Positions 8,423 to 17,620 of a DNA stretch of 64,000 nucleotides are shown here, in pieces. The stretch's first letter is position 1, and every line of letters begins with the position of its first letter. The notes under the pieces are model-generated. The model saw only the letters and a list, made by a program, of their open reading frames with translations, was not told the origin of the DNA and did not search any database. The position numbers were made by a program, and so were the translations under genes. Location: the NCBI GenBank assembly GCA_900766915.1, contig CAAFXE010000353.1:25897-89896 (forward strand), in the 5' to 3' direction. Source of the DNA: Lachnospiraceae bacterium (GTDB lineage Bacteria; Bacillota; Clostridia; Lachnospirales; Lachnospiraceae).

Positions 8423-9136
8423 ATGAAGGAAGCATTTCATGTATTGGTTGTAGAGGATGATGAGCAGATCCGTGACGGAATTGAAATCTATTTGAAAAGT
8501 CAGGGGTATGAGGTATCCAAAGCGGCCGATGGAATTGAAGGACTGGAAAAGCTTAGGGAAAAGGAGGTACATCTGGCAATCATAGACGTCATGATGCCAA
8601 GGATGGACGGAATCCATATGGTGATGAAGCTTCGAAAGGAATACGATTTTCCGGTAATCATGCTTTCTGCAAAATCAGAAGAGGTGGATAAGATCATGGG
8701 ACTGAATATGGGGGCGGACGATTATGTGACAAAACCATTTCAGCCGCTGGAGTTACTTGCCAGAGTCAATTCCCATTTAAGACGTTATAAACGTTTTATG
8801 GAAATGACCGCTGCAGACAAAAAAGAGCCGGAAAATGTATACCGCATCGGAGGTGTGGAATTAAATGAAGACACCAAGGAAGTGCTGGTGGATGGCGAGC
8901 CGGTAAAGATGACTCCCATGGAATTTAAGATTTTGTCACTTCTTATGAGAAATCCGGGACGCGTTTTTTCCGCAGAGGAAATCTATGAAAGAGTTTGGAA
9001 TGAGCGGGCCATCAATACGGATACTGTCATGGTTCATGTAAGAAAAATTCGGGAAAAAATAGAATATAACCCGAAGGAACCAAAATATTTAAAGGTGGTG
9101 TGGGGTGTTGGATACAAAATTGAAAAAATCTCATAA
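8423..9136 (+). CDS. OmpR/PhoB-family response regulator
   Basis: A 237-residue transcription regulator. The receiver domain carries the acidic pair in VVEDDEQ (D11-D12... counted from this start E11-D13), the phospho-acceptor D55 in AIIDVMMPRMDG and the conserved K104 in YVTKPF. The C-terminal winged-helix DNA-binding domain shows the usual MTPMEFKILSLLMRNPGRVFS and a recognition region ending in VWGVGYKIEKIS. The frame is open from 8378, but the ATG at 8423 has AGGAGG eight bases upstream and starts directly before the receiver domain. The histidine kinase gene starts inside its 3' end (32-base overlap), so the two are translationally coupled and form a pair. Confidence 0.93.
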   Translation: MKEAFHVLVVEDDEQIRDGIEIYLKSQGYEVSKAADGIEGLEKLREKEVHLAIIDVMMPRMDGIHMVMKLRKEYDFPVIMLSAKSEEVDKIMGLNMGADDYVTKPFQPLELLARVNSHLRRYKRFMEMTAADKKEPENVYRIGGVELNEDTKEVLVDGEPVKMTPMEFKILSLLMRNPGRVFSAEEIYERVWNERAINTDTVMVHVRKIREKIEYNPKEPKYLKVVWGVGYKIEKIS

Positions 9137-11591
9137 ATTAAAAAATCTCATCATTGCTATGGTAGTTCTTTTGCCGGCACTTCTGCTGGTATGCCTGTAT
9201 CCGAAGATGGAAGAGGCGGCCTATGCAAAGAAAGCTCAGTGGGAGCAAGAGTGGGATGAACGACAGAAGGAGTATGAAGAGCAGTATGCCGGGAACAAAG
9301 CTGAAAAAACTGTGGAAGTACCGGAGAACGAAGAAGCTTCTGAAGGTACAGAGGCAGTAGACGGAGCAGACATTACAGAAAATGCGGCAGAGACAGAAAG
9401 CATGTCAGCAACAGACAACGAGGCAGCAACGGAAAATGCAGAACCTACGGAAATTCCGTCTGAGTCAGAAACTGCAGATGTCCAAGAAGCAGAAGACACG
9501 AAATCACAGTATTATATTCAGGACAATCTTGTCAATTATGCAGTAGAAGCCTGCTATTATGAATATGCCATGATGTTGCAGGATGCCCTGGGTGAAGAAG
9601 TCTCTACAGGTGTTTTGGAAGAATACGGATGGATCAATGATTACTATGAAATGATAGAAAGCACTCCTTATTATGTACAGTATCTGTATGATTCTGAAAA
9701 CATTTATGAAAAAACGAACCAGCAGATGATTTCCCAGGAAGAAATAGAAATGCTTTTGAAAGAAAAAACTCTTGGGGATATGCGAAATACTCAGCTTCGT
9801 GGAAACGGTTATTTAGGCTTCTTCTATCTGGAATTTGATGCTTATGGAAAAATTTCAGATATCCGTATGGAAGTTGCAAAGGGTGTAGACTATAATTCCC
9901 GTCTCTATGAAAGAGCAAAGTCATCTGTTGCCCAGTATGAAAAGAATGTGTTGGCGTTTGAATATGTGGAAGGATCGGAAATGGATTACAGACAGGTATG
10001 TCCGAAAAACTTCCGGGCAGTTTTCTTCCTTTTTGAAAATAACAGCCGGTTTGTGGAACAGTATTCTCTCTATGAAGATGTTTATGATCCGGACTTCAGA
10101 CCGTATTATGCTCCTTACGAATACTATTTTGCCACAGGAGCTTACTGGATCGTCCTGGCACTGGCAGTGTTTGTAGCCTTGGCGGCACTGATCCTTCCTT
10201 TCTTTAAAAAACTGGAAACAGGCTGGGAAAAACTGTTTTGCATGCCGTTAGAAGTCATTGTGGTGCTGATAGGTATTGGAATCAGCGGAGCCATAGGCAT
10301 GGGAATGGCCATGAGCTACAGTACCATGGAGTCCGTAACCCATGAGCTTTTAGTAGACGGCAATCAGATTGAACTGTTAGGCTATGTATTTTCACCTAAG
10401 CAGTGCTATGGCGGACTTTTAGTTTTAAATTTCCTTGGATGGGCAGCCTGCTTCTTTGCAGAATACATTTGCGTGGCACAGCTTCGCCAGTTCTTCTGCG
10501 GTCCGAAATATTATATCAAACACAGACTGTTAGGCGTTGTGTTCCTGCGTTGGATCTGGAGACAGTGTAAGAAGCTGTACAAATATGTGACAGACATTGA
10601 TATCCATGAAAATCTGCACAAGAGTATCGTGAAGATCGTACTGGTAAACTTTGGAATCGTCACAGTGCTTTGCTGTCTGTGGTTTGCGGGAGTCTTCGGA
10701 GTCATTGTTTATTCCATCGTGCTTTATATCCTGCTTCGCAAATATGGTAACAAACTGCAGAAACAGTACCAGAGCATCTTAAATGCCACAGGACAGATGG
10801 CAGAAGGAGACCTTCATATTACGCTGGAGGAAGATCTGGGAATCTTTGCACCTCTTGGAAAAGAGTTAGAAGGTGTGCAGCAGGGCTTTGCCAAAGCAGT
10901 AGCTGAGGAAGCAAAGAGTCAGAACATGAAAAGTGAGCTCATTACCAATGTGTCCCATGACTTAAAAACTCCGCTGACAGCCATTATCACCTATGTGGAT
11001 CTTCTGAAAAATCCGGAGATCACAGAGGAAGAGCGAAGATCCTACATTGAAACACTGGATATGAAATCACAGAGATTAAAGGTACTCATTGAAGATCTGT
11101 TTGAAGTAAGCAAAGCGAATTCCGGAAACGTGAAAATGAATTTCATGGAAGTGGATGTGGTGAAGCTGATGAAGGAAGTGCGCGTAGAACTGGCCGATAA
11201 GATTGAGCAGAGCAATCTTGATTTTCGCTGGAATCTTCCAAAAGAGAAGGTAATCCTTGAATTAGACGGACAAAGAAGCTACCGTATTTTTGAAAATCTG
11301 ATCAATAATGCCATCAAATATGCCATGCCGTTTACGAGAGTTTACGTGGATATTTTAGACAAGGAATCGGAGGTAATTATTATCTTTAAAAACATGTCTG
11401 CCCAGGAATTAAACTTTGATGCAGAGCATCTGACCGAGAGATTTGTTCGGGGCGACAGCTCCAGAAATTCCGAAGGAAGCGGCTTGGGACTGGCAATTGC
11501 CAAGAGTTTCACAGAACTTCAGAACGGAAAATTTGATATTTCCATCGATGGAGACCTGTTTAAGGTTACCATTAATTTCCTGAAAAAATAG
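9105..11591 (+). CDS. Large membrane sensor histidine kinase
   Basis: An 828-residue kinase starting at GTG (AAGGTGG six bases upstream), overlapping the regulator gene by 32 bases. Segments in order: TM1 near residues 13-32; an extracellular, very acidic low-complexity stretch (about 60-135, rich in Glu, Ala, Thr); a roughly 200-residue tyrosine-rich extracellular domain I cannot name; four further hydrophobic segments or groups (about 342-366, 376-403, 424-458, 508-545); then HisKA with the phosphorylated H618 in NVSHDLKTPL, and a HATPase domain with an N-box (ENLINNAIKYAM) and G-box (GSGLGLAIAKS). The kinase core is standard; the sensor part is unusual in size and composition. Ligand unknown. 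A strong terminator follows the stop. Confidence 0.92.
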   Translation: MLDTKLKKSHKLKNLIIAMVVLLPALLLVCLYPKMEEAAYAKKAQWEQEWDERQKEYEEQYAGNKAEKTVEVPENEEASEGTEAVDGADITENAAETESMSATDNEAATENAEPTEIPSESETADVQEAEDTKSQYYIQDNLVNYAVEACYYEYAMMLQDALGEEVSTGVLEEYGWINDYYEMIESTPYYVQYLYDSENIYEKTNQQMISQEEIEMLLKEKTLGDMRNTQLRGNGYLGFFYLEFDAYGKISDIRMEVAKGVDYNSRLYERAKSSVAQYEKNVLAFEYVEGSEMDYRQVCPKNFRAVFFLFENNSRFVEQYSLYEDVYDPDFRPYYAPYEYYFATGAYWIVLALAVFVALAALILPFFKKLETGWEKLFCMPLEVIVVLIGIGISGAIGMGMAMSYSTMESVTHELLVDGNQIELLGYVFSPKQCYGGLLVLNFLGWAACFFAEYICVAQLRQFFCGPKYYIKHRLLGVVFLRWIWRQCKKLYKYVTDIDIHENLHKSIVKIVLVNFGIVTVLCCLWFAGVFGVIVYSIVLYILLRKYGNKLQKQYQSILNATGQMAEGDLHITLEEDLGIFAPLGKELEGVQQGFAKAVAEEAKSQNMKSELITNVSHDLKTPLTAIITYVDLLKNPEITEEERRSYIETLDMKSQRLKVLIEDLFEVSKANSGNVKMNFMEVDVVKLMKEVRVELADKIEQSNLDFRWNLPKEKVILELDGQRSYRIFENLINNAIKYAMPFTRVYVDILDKESEVIIIFKNMSAQELNFDAEHLTERFVRGDSSRNSEGSGLGLAIAKSFTELQNGKFDISIDGDLFKVTINFLKK

Positions 11592-11596
11592 CTAAG

Positions 11597-11628
11597 AAAA
11601 GCCCCCGCTTTTAGGGGGCTTTTGTGCG
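11597..11628 (+). terminator. Terminator after the histidine kinase gene
   Basis: A 10-bp stem (AAAAGCCCCC with GGGGGCTTTT) encloses a seven-base loop and ends in Ts. It isolates the two-component genes from the nucleoside operon. Confidence 0.9.
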
Positions 11629-11634
11629 TTTTCA

Positions 11635-11663
11635 TTGACAGAGAATCTTTCAAAATGTATAAT
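11635..11663 (+). promoter_or_regulatory. Near-consensus sigma-A promoter of the nucleoside operon
   Basis: TTGACA (11635-11640), a 17-base spacer and TATAAT (11658-11663), ahead of udp. Both hexamers match the vegetative consensus exactly, so strong expression is expected unless a repressor acts; no obvious operator palindrome overlaps it. Confidence 0.85.
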
Positions 11664-11695
11664 AAAGCAGTATCAAATGACAGGAGAATGGGCTT

Positions 11696-12478
11696 ATGAA
11701 AAATTATTCCGAAGCAGAAGATAAGCAGTATCATATTCAGGTAGGAAAAGGTGAAGTGGGCCGATATGTGATTCTGCCGGGAGATCCCAAGCGCTGTGCA
11801 AAGATTGCGGCTTATTTTGATGAGCCAAAGCTGATTGCAGACAGCAGAGAGTATGTGACTTATACAGGAAAGCTTGATGGAGTACCCGTCAGTGTGACCT
11901 CTACCGGTATTGGAGGACCGTCTGCTTCCATTGCAATGGAAGAGCTTTATCGTTGCGGGGCCGACACCTTTATTCGGGTTGGAACCTGTGGAGGAATGCA
12001 GCTTGATGTAAAAAGCGGTGATACTGTGATCGCTACGGGAGCGATCCGCATGGAAGGAACCAGTAAGGAATATGCACCGATTGAATTTCCGGCAGTTGCC
12101 AATCTTGATGTGACCAACGCCTTGGTACAGTCGGCAAAGGAATTAAAACAGCCCTGTCATGTGGGAGTGGTACAGTGCAAGGATGCATTTTACGGACAGC
12201 ATGAGCCGGAAACGAAAGCTGTAGGCTATGAGCTGACAGCAAAATGGGAAGCATGGAAACGTCTGGGATGCCTGGCATCTGAGATGGAATCCGCAGCACT
12301 ATTTGTGGTAGCAAGCAATCTGGGTGTCAGAGTCGGCTCTGTTTTTCTGGTGATGGCAAATCAGGAGCGTGAGAAGGAGGGGCTTCATAACCCGGTGGTT
12401 CACGATACGGATATGGCTATTCGAATCGCGGTGGAAGCAATCCGCAAACTGATAAGAGAAGATCAGAAGTCAGATTAA
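11696..12478 (+). CDS. udp: Uridine phosphorylase
   Basis: A 260-residue nucleoside phosphorylase of the NP-I family that splits uridine with phosphate to uracil and ribose-1-phosphate. Visible features are the N-terminal phosphate-binding stretch VILPGDPKRC, the glycine-rich GTCGGMQ, and the EMESAALF segment that contacts the ribose. The pattern RVGTCGGMQ and the length favour uridine phosphorylase over purine nucleoside phosphorylase, for which a separate gene (deoD) exists at 19696. It is the first gene of the salvage operon, with a strong promoter 33 bases upstream. It probably replaces deoA/pdp, which is absent here. Confidence 0.88.
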   Translation: MKNYSEAEDKQYHIQVGKGEVGRYVILPGDPKRCAKIAAYFDEPKLIADSREYVTYTGKLDGVPVSVTSTGIGGPSASIAMEELYRCGADTFIRVGTCGGMQLDVKSGDTVIATGAIRMEGTSKEYAPIEFPAVANLDVTNALVQSAKELKQPCHVGVVQCKDAFYGQHEPETKAVGYELTAKWEAWKRLGCLASEMESAALFVVASNLGVRVGSVFLVMANQEREKEGLHNPVVHDTDMAIRIAVEAIRKLIREDQKSD

Positions 12479-12501
12479 ACCGGACAAGGTCCGTTTTAAT
12501 A
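12477..12501 (+). terminator. Weak hairpin after udp
   Basis: CGGAC and GTCCG pair around a three-base loop, extended by A/T pairs, followed by TTTTAAT. The stem is short, so it may only attenuate read-through into the binding-protein gene. Confidence 0.4.
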
Positions 12502-12524
12502 ATATTTTCAAAAGGAGAAAGAAA

Positions 12525-13598
12525 ATGAAAAAGAAACTTTTAGCAGTTTTAATGGCAGCCACTATGGTATTATCCTTAACAGCATGTGGCGGCAACAAAG
12601 ATGCAGGTACTACACAAACACCTGCAGGGGAAACAGCTGAGGCAGAAGAACCGGCTGCAGAACCGCTGAAAATCGGTCTTGTAACAGACTTAGGCGGTGT
12701 AGAAGACCAGTCCTTCAACCAGTCAGCGTGGGAAGGCTTACAGAGAGCAGCTAAGGATCTGGGCGTAGAAGTAAACTACTTACCATCTTCTACAGATGCA
12801 GACTATGCTCCAAACATTGAAACATTTATCGATGAAGACTACGACCTGATCATCAGCGTTGGTTTCCTGTTAGCAGATGCTACAAGAGCAGCAGCTGAAG
12901 CAAATCCGGATGTTAAATTTGCAATCATTGATGATGCAACCTGTGCAGATCTTGACAACGTTGCATGCTTAACCTTCAAGGTTGAACAGGCTACTTATCT
13001 GGTAGGTTATGTTGCAGGTATGATGACTGAAAAAGACAACATCGGTTTCGTACTTGGTATGGCATCTGACACAATGCATCCATTCGGTTATGGATACTGT
13101 GCAGGTGCAATTGATGCAAATCCTGAGATCAAATTACAGATGGCAAATGCCAACAACTTTGGTGACCCGGCAACAGGCTCTACTCTGACAACAAACTTTG
13201 TAACAAATGGTGCTGATATCGTGTTCCACGCTGCTGGTGCTACAGGTACAGGTGTTATCTCCGAGTGCCAGGCAAAGGGTATCATGGCAATCGGTGTAGA
13301 CTCTGACCAGAGCTACCTTGCTCCTGAAACAGTGATCACATCTGCTATGAAGCGTGTTGACAATGCGGTATACGCTACAGTAGAGGCACTTGTAAACGGT
13401 ACTTACGAAGGTGGTTTATCCGTATTTGATATCAACAACGGCGGTGTTGACATTGCTCCTACAAAAGATTTACTGTCAGATGATGTAATTGCAGCTGTTG
13501 AAGATGTAAAAGCAAAACTGGAATCAGGTGAAATCACTGTTCCGGCTACAAAAGATGAATTTGAAGCTAAATACGGAGATGTTTACACATTAGACTAA
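12525..13598 (+). CDS. BMP-family nucleoside-binding lipoprotein of an ABC transporter
   Basis: A 357-residue extracellular substrate-binding lipoprotein. The signal peptide ends with lipobox LTAC (C21), then a Glu/Ala/Pro-rich linker and the PBP1/BMP fold: LKIGLVTDLGGVEDQSFNQSAWEG, later GMASDTMHPFGYGYCAG. BMP-family proteins (PnrA, BmpA, BmpDEFG) bind purine and pyrimidine nucleosides. The matching ATPase and two permeases are encoded at 16079-19623, separated from it by yjjI-yjjW. Codon choice is noticeably more biased (GCA, GGT, ACA) than in its neighbours, which suggests high expression. A GC-rich hairpin follows the stop and may stabilise its message. Confidence 0.93.
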   Translation: MKKKLLAVLMAATMVLSLTACGGNKDAGTTQTPAGETAEAEEPAAEPLKIGLVTDLGGVEDQSFNQSAWEGLQRAAKDLGVEVNYLPSSTDADYAPNIETFIDEDYDLIISVGFLLADATRAAAEANPDVKFAIIDDATCADLDNVACLTFKVEQATYLVGYVAGMMTEKDNIGFVLGMASDTMHPFGYGYCAGAIDANPEIKLQMANANNFGDPATGSTLTTNFVTNGADIVFHAAGATGTGVISECQAKGIMAIGVDSDQSYLAPETVITSAMKRVDNAVYATVEALVNGTYEGGLSVFDINNGGVDIAPTKDLLSDDVIAAVEDVKAKLESGEITVPATKDEFEAKYGDVYTLD

Positions 13599-13626
13599 TC
13601 CTGAACATTTGTAACTTCAAGACAAT

Positions 13627-13651
13627 CCGCTGCCCCCTTTCGGGGCGGCGG
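13627..13651 (+). other. GC-rich hairpin between the binding protein and yjjI
   Basis: A 10-bp stem (CCGCTGCCCC with GGGGCGGCGG, one G-U) with a five-base loop. It is followed by an A-run instead of Ts, so it does not look like a simple terminator. Position after a binding-protein gene suggests a 3'-end stabiliser that raises the amount of that protein relative to downstream gene products. Confidence 0.55.
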
Positions 13652-13674
13652 AAAAAATTTACGGAGGTAATAAG

Positions 13675-15219
13675 ATGAAAGCAATTTCTATGGAGCGTGT
13701 TAATCAGACAAGGGAAACCATTCTTGAGACAATCAAAAGCCCAACACTGACTCATGAACAGAAAGTAAGCAATATGGCCGGACTTGCAGACTCCCTGATG
13801 GAAGTCTTAAATGTTCCGGAGGGCCTTGATGAGCTTTTGAATGTTCCAATGGAGGAAAAATGTATCTGTGACCTGTTTGAAGGGCATGCGCCGGTACGTC
13901 CTCGATATATCATACCTGATTACGCCAGATTTATGAAAGAAGGAAGTAAATTTTTACAGCTTCCTGCGCCCGCAGATCTTTATGAAGCACTGAACAGTCT
14001 TTTAATTTTTTACAAACATGTCCCCAGTGTTACCAATTATCCGGTGTATGTGGGACAGTTGGATGAGCTTTTAGAACCGTTTATTGATACGGTTTCAGAG
14101 GAAACTGCGAAAAAGCTTTTGAAAAATTTCCTGATCCATGTGGATCGAACGGTGCTGGATTCTTTCTCTCATGCCAACATTGGACCGAAGGCTACAAAAG
14201 CAGGCTACCTTTTGCTGGAAGTTGAAAAGGAGCTGGAGCAGGCTGTACCGAATCTGACCTTGAAATATGAAGAAGGTGTGACAGAGGATGCATTCGCACT
14301 GGCAGCAGTGGACTGTGCGCTTCACAGTGCAAAACCAAGCTTTGCGAACCATAAAATGTTTTCCTCTGAACTGACAGAAAACTATGTGATTGCCAGCTGC
14401 TATAATGGTTTGGCTTTAGGAGGCGGTTCTTATACACTTTGCCGTCTGATTCTTGGAAATATTGCAAAGAGGGCCAAAAACATTCAGGATTTTAAAGAAC
14501 ATCAACTGCCCTATGTCTTAGATATCATGGCAAGATATATGGATGAGAGAATCCGTTTTGAAGTAGAAGAAAGTGGATTTTTTGAAAACAATTTCCTGGC
14601 AAAGGAAGGCTTTATCAGCAGAGATAAATTTACCGCCATGTTTGGACTGGTAGGTCTGGCAGAATGTGTGAACATACTTCTGGAAAAAGAAGGAATGAGC
14701 GGAAGATTTGGTCATGATGAAAATGCCAATGACCTTGGTGTGGAAATCATGGACATCATTGATGCATTTAATCAGAATCATACAAATCCCTATTGTGAAG
14801 TATCAGGAGGACACTTCCTGTTACATGCACAGGTTGGAATTGCAGAAGATGTAGGGGTTACACCGGGGACCAGAATTCCAATAGGGGAAGAACCGGAGGA
14901 ACTGATCGATCAGCTCCTTGTACTTAGCCGTTTCCATAAATATTTTCCATCAGGAACCGGAGACATTTTCCCAATTGATGTGACAGTACACAAAAACCCG
15001 GAATATGTCCTGGATATTGTAAAAGGTTCTTTCCGGAAAAATTTAAGATACTTATCTTTCTATTCCAGTGACAGTGATGTGATCCGTATTACCGGTTATC
15101 TGGTAAAGCGTTCTGAAATCGAAAAGCTTGAAAATGGTGAGGCGGTGCTTCAGGATACCACAGCTTTAGGTATGGGCGCTTGCCATAATGGACATATTTT
15201 AGAAAGAAAAGTACGTTAA
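13675..15219 (+). CDS. yjjI: YjjI-family glycyl radical enzyme, reaction unknown
   Basis: A 514-residue protein of the YjjI/DUF3029 family, distant relatives of pyruvate formate-lyase with no established reaction. Near the C-terminus it has a glycyl-radical-type motif RITGYLVKR with the candidate radical glycine at G474, 40 residues from the end. Candidate thiyl cysteines exist (for example in NPYCEVSGGHF and YTLCRL) but I cannot tell which is catalytic. The start has ACGGAGGT upstream. The activating enzyme yjjW follows with a one-base overlap. It lies inside a nucleoside salvage operon; in Escherichia coli yjjW-yjjI is also beside deoCABD, which points to a role in nucleoside or deoxyribose metabolism (inference). 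Confidence 0.9.
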   Translation: MKAISMERVNQTRETILETIKSPTLTHEQKVSNMAGLADSLMEVLNVPEGLDELLNVPMEEKCICDLFEGHAPVRPRYIIPDYARFMKEGSKFLQLPAPADLYEALNSLLIFYKHVPSVTNYPVYVGQLDELLEPFIDTVSEETAKKLLKNFLIHVDRTVLDSFSHANIGPKATKAGYLLLEVEKELEQAVPNLTLKYEEGVTEDAFALAAVDCALHSAKPSFANHKMFSSELTENYVIASCYNGLALGGGSYTLCRLILGNIAKRAKNIQDFKEHQLPYVLDIMARYMDERIRFEVEESGFFENNFLAKEGFISRDKFTAMFGLVGLAECVNILLEKEGMSGRFGHDENANDLGVEIMDIIDAFNQNHTNPYCEVSGGHFLLHAQVGIAEDVGVTPGTRIPIGEEPEELIDQLLVLSRFHKYFPSGTGDIFPIDVTVHKNPEYVLDIVKGSFRKNLRYLSFYSSDSDVIRITGYLVKRSEIEKLENGEAVLQDTTALGMGACHNGHILERKVR

Positions 15220-16061
15220 TGAAGGCGGCAGTCAATCGCATCATTCCATTCAGCAGTGTGGATGGACCGGGAAACCGTACAGCAGTGTTTTTACAGGGAT
15301 GTAATATCAACTGCAAATACTGTCACAATCCGGAAACAAGAGCATTATGTAAAAACTGTGGAGAATGTATCAAACAATGTCCGGCAGGAGCATTAAAAAA
15401 GGACAGGTCAGGGAATCTTATTTATCTGAAAGAAAAGTGTGTGCAATGTGACACCTGTATTCATGTATGTCCCTGGGACAGCTCACCGAAAACAGAGCAG
15501 ATGACACCAGAGGATGTCTATGAAAAAGTCAGAAAACAGATTCCGTTTATCAGAGGACTGACCGTATCCGGCGGAGAATGTATGCTGCAGCCGGAATTTT
15601 TAGAAGAACTGTTTCTGTTAGCTAAAAAAGACGGCTTAAATACGATGATCGACAGCAATGGCACCATTCCTTTTTGGGAATATGAGACTCTTTTAGAGGT
15701 GACAGATGGGGTGATGCTGGATATCAAGGCTTTTAAAAATGAGGATCATCGCTACATTACTGATGCAGGAAATGATATCGTCCTGAAAAATGCGGCATAT
15801 CTGGCAGAAAAAAAGAAATTATATGAAGTGAGAGCAGTCATTGTTCCCGATCTGTATGACACTACAGAAAGTGTTCGCCGGATGGGAGAATTCCTTCAGC
15901 CTTATTTGAAATTTGGAGAATTCAGGATCAAGCTGATTGCTTTCCGGCCCATGGGGGTCAGGAAGACCTATGCACATCTTAAAGTGCCCGGGCAGGATTA
16001 TATGAATGAGCTTGGAGATATCCTGAAAGCTTATGGATTTAAAGACATTATCATTATTTAA
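15219..16061 (+). CDS. yjjW: YjjW-type glycyl radical enzyme activase (radical SAM)
   Basis: A 280-residue radical-SAM enzyme that would install the glycyl radical on YjjI using S-adenosylmethionine. The radical-SAM cluster motif is C28-x3-C32-x2-C35. A ferredoxin-like insert with eight cysteines follows (C44, C47, C50, C54 and C73, C76, C79, C83), enough for two extra 4Fe-4S clusters, as in other long-form activases. The GG.E-like motif is in TVSGGECMLQPEF. The ATG overlaps the last base of the yjjI stop codon, so the two are translationally coupled. Confidence 0.93.
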   Translation: MKAAVNRIIPFSSVDGPGNRTAVFLQGCNINCKYCHNPETRALCKNCGECIKQCPAGALKKDRSGNLIYLKEKCVQCDTCIHVCPWDSSPKTEQMTPEDVYEKVRKQIPFIRGLTVSGGECMLQPEFLEELFLLAKKDGLNTMIDSNGTIPFWEYETLLEVTDGVMLDIKAFKNEDHRYITDAGNDIVLKNAAYLAEKKKLYEVRAVIVPDLYDTTESVRRMGEFLQPYLKFGEFRIKLIAFRPMGVRKTYAHLKVPGQDYMNELGDILKAYGFKDIIII

Positions 16062-16078
16062 CGAAGGAGGGGCAAACC

Positions 16079-17620
16079 TTGGGTAGAGTGAGTCATATGG
16101 ATGAAAGCACAGTGGTCATTTCCATGAAGGACATTGTGAAGAAATTTGGTGATTTTACAGCAAATGATCACATCAATCTGACTGTTCACAAGGGAGAAGT
16201 ACATGCAATCTTAGGAGAGAACGGGGCGGGAAAAAGTACCCTGATGAATGTACTTTGTGGACTTTATAAGCCTACAAGCGGCCAGATTTATATGAATGGA
16301 AAAGAAGTAAACTTTTCCAGTCCCAAAGATGCCATTGATATGGGAATTGGTATGGTTCATCAGCATTTTATGCTGATTCAGCCATTTACTGTAACTGAAA
16401 ATATCATTCTCGGAGTAGAACCAACCAAAGGACTGGTGGTAGATAAAAAGTCAGCCAGAGAAAAGGTACTGGAGCTGTCCGAGCGCTATAATATGAAAAT
16501 CGATCCGGATGCAAAGATCGAGGATATTTCCGTAGGCATGCAGCAGCGTGTGGAAATTCTGAAAGTTCTGTACAGAGGTGCGGATATCCTGATTTTGGAT
16601 GAACCTACAGCGTCCTTAACACCACAGGAGATCGAAGGCCTGATGGAAATCATCCAGCATCTGACGGCAGATGGAAAGAGTATTATTTTAATTACACATA
16701 AGTTAAAAGAGATCACAGCATCTTCGGATCAGTGTACGATCATCCGTCAGGGAAAATATATTGATACTGTAAAAGTAGAAGAAGTCAACGAAAATGAACT
16801 GGCAGCCATGATGGTTGGAAGGGATGTCAATTTCCGTGTGGAAAAGACGGAACAGGAGGCCGGAGAGGTTGTATTGGAAGTTCATAATATCCATGCAAAA
16901 GATTATCGAGGAGTAGAAATTTTAAAGGGTCTTAATCTGACAGTAAAACGAGGAGAGATCGTTGGTCTGGCCGGAGTAGATGGAAATGGACAGACGGAGC
17001 TGGTAGAAATCTTAACAGGACTTCGAAAAGCAGATCAGGGAGAGGTAAAGATTCTTGGCAAAGATGTATTTAATGCAACACCAAAGCAGACTTTTGATGC
17101 AGGAATCTCCAGTATTCCTGCAGACCGTCAGAAACATGGTCTGATCCTGGAATTTTCCAATGAAGACAATATGATCCTGCAGCATTATAATGAAGAGCCT
17201 TATGCAAAAGGCGGATTTTATAACAGAAAAGCGATTCGAAGCCATGCGTCAGAGCTTATGGGAAAATTTGATATCCGTCCAAGAGGTACAGAAGGAGCTC
17301 CTTCCGGTAATCTTTCCGGCGGAAATCAGCAGAAGGTCATCATTGCCCGTGAGGTCTCCAATGATAAAGACCTTTTGATTGCGGTAAATCCAACACGAGG
17401 TCTGGATGTCGGTGCTATCGAGCTTGTGCATAAGCATCTGGTAGATTTAAGAAACAGCAATCATGCCGTTCTTTTGGTTTCCTTTGAATTGGATGAGATC
17501 ATGAGCCTCTCAGATCGTATCGAAGTTATCTTTGATGGCCAGATTACAGGAACTGTAGCAGGAAAAGATGCGGATGAAAAAGAATTAGGATACTTAATGG
17601 CAGGAGGAAAGAACGCATGA
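16079..17620 (+). CDS. Nucleoside ABC transporter, double ATP-binding protein
   Basis: A 513-residue ATPase with two fused nucleotide-binding domains, as in ribose and nucleoside (NupA/RnsB/YufO) importers. Domain 1 has Walker A GENGAGKST and Walker B LILDEPTASLTP with the signature ISVGMQQRVEI; domain 2 has a degenerate Walker A (GVDGNGQTEL), signature LSGGNQQKVIIAREVS and an unusual Walker B segment LLIAVNPTRGLDVG, the usual asymmetry of this family. I start it at TTG 16079 because AAGGAGG lies eight bases upstream; ATG 16097 is an alternative. It partners with the two permeases that follow (four-base overlap) and the BMP protein at 12525. Confidence 0.93.
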   Translation: MGRVSHMDESTVVISMKDIVKKFGDFTANDHINLTVHKGEVHAILGENGAGKSTLMNVLCGLYKPTSGQIYMNGKEVNFSSPKDAIDMGIGMVHQHFMLIQPFTVTENIILGVEPTKGLVVDKKSAREKVLELSERYNMKIDPDAKIEDISVGMQQRVEILKVLYRGADILILDEPTASLTPQEIEGLMEIIQHLTADGKSIILITHKLKEITASSDQCTIIRQGKYIDTVKVEEVNENELAAMMVGRDVNFRVEKTEQEAGEVVLEVHNIHAKDYRGVEILKGLNLTVKRGEIVGLAGVDGNGQTELVEILTGLRKADQGEVKILGKDVFNATPKQTFDAGISSIPADRQKHGLILEFSNEDNMILQHYNEEPYAKGGFYNRKAIRSHASELMGKFDIRPRGTEGAPSGNLSGGNQQKVIIAREVSNDKDLLIAVNPTRGLDVGAIELVHKHLVDLRNSNHAVLLVSFELDEIMSLSDRIEVIFDGQITGTVAGKDADEKELGYLMAGGKNA

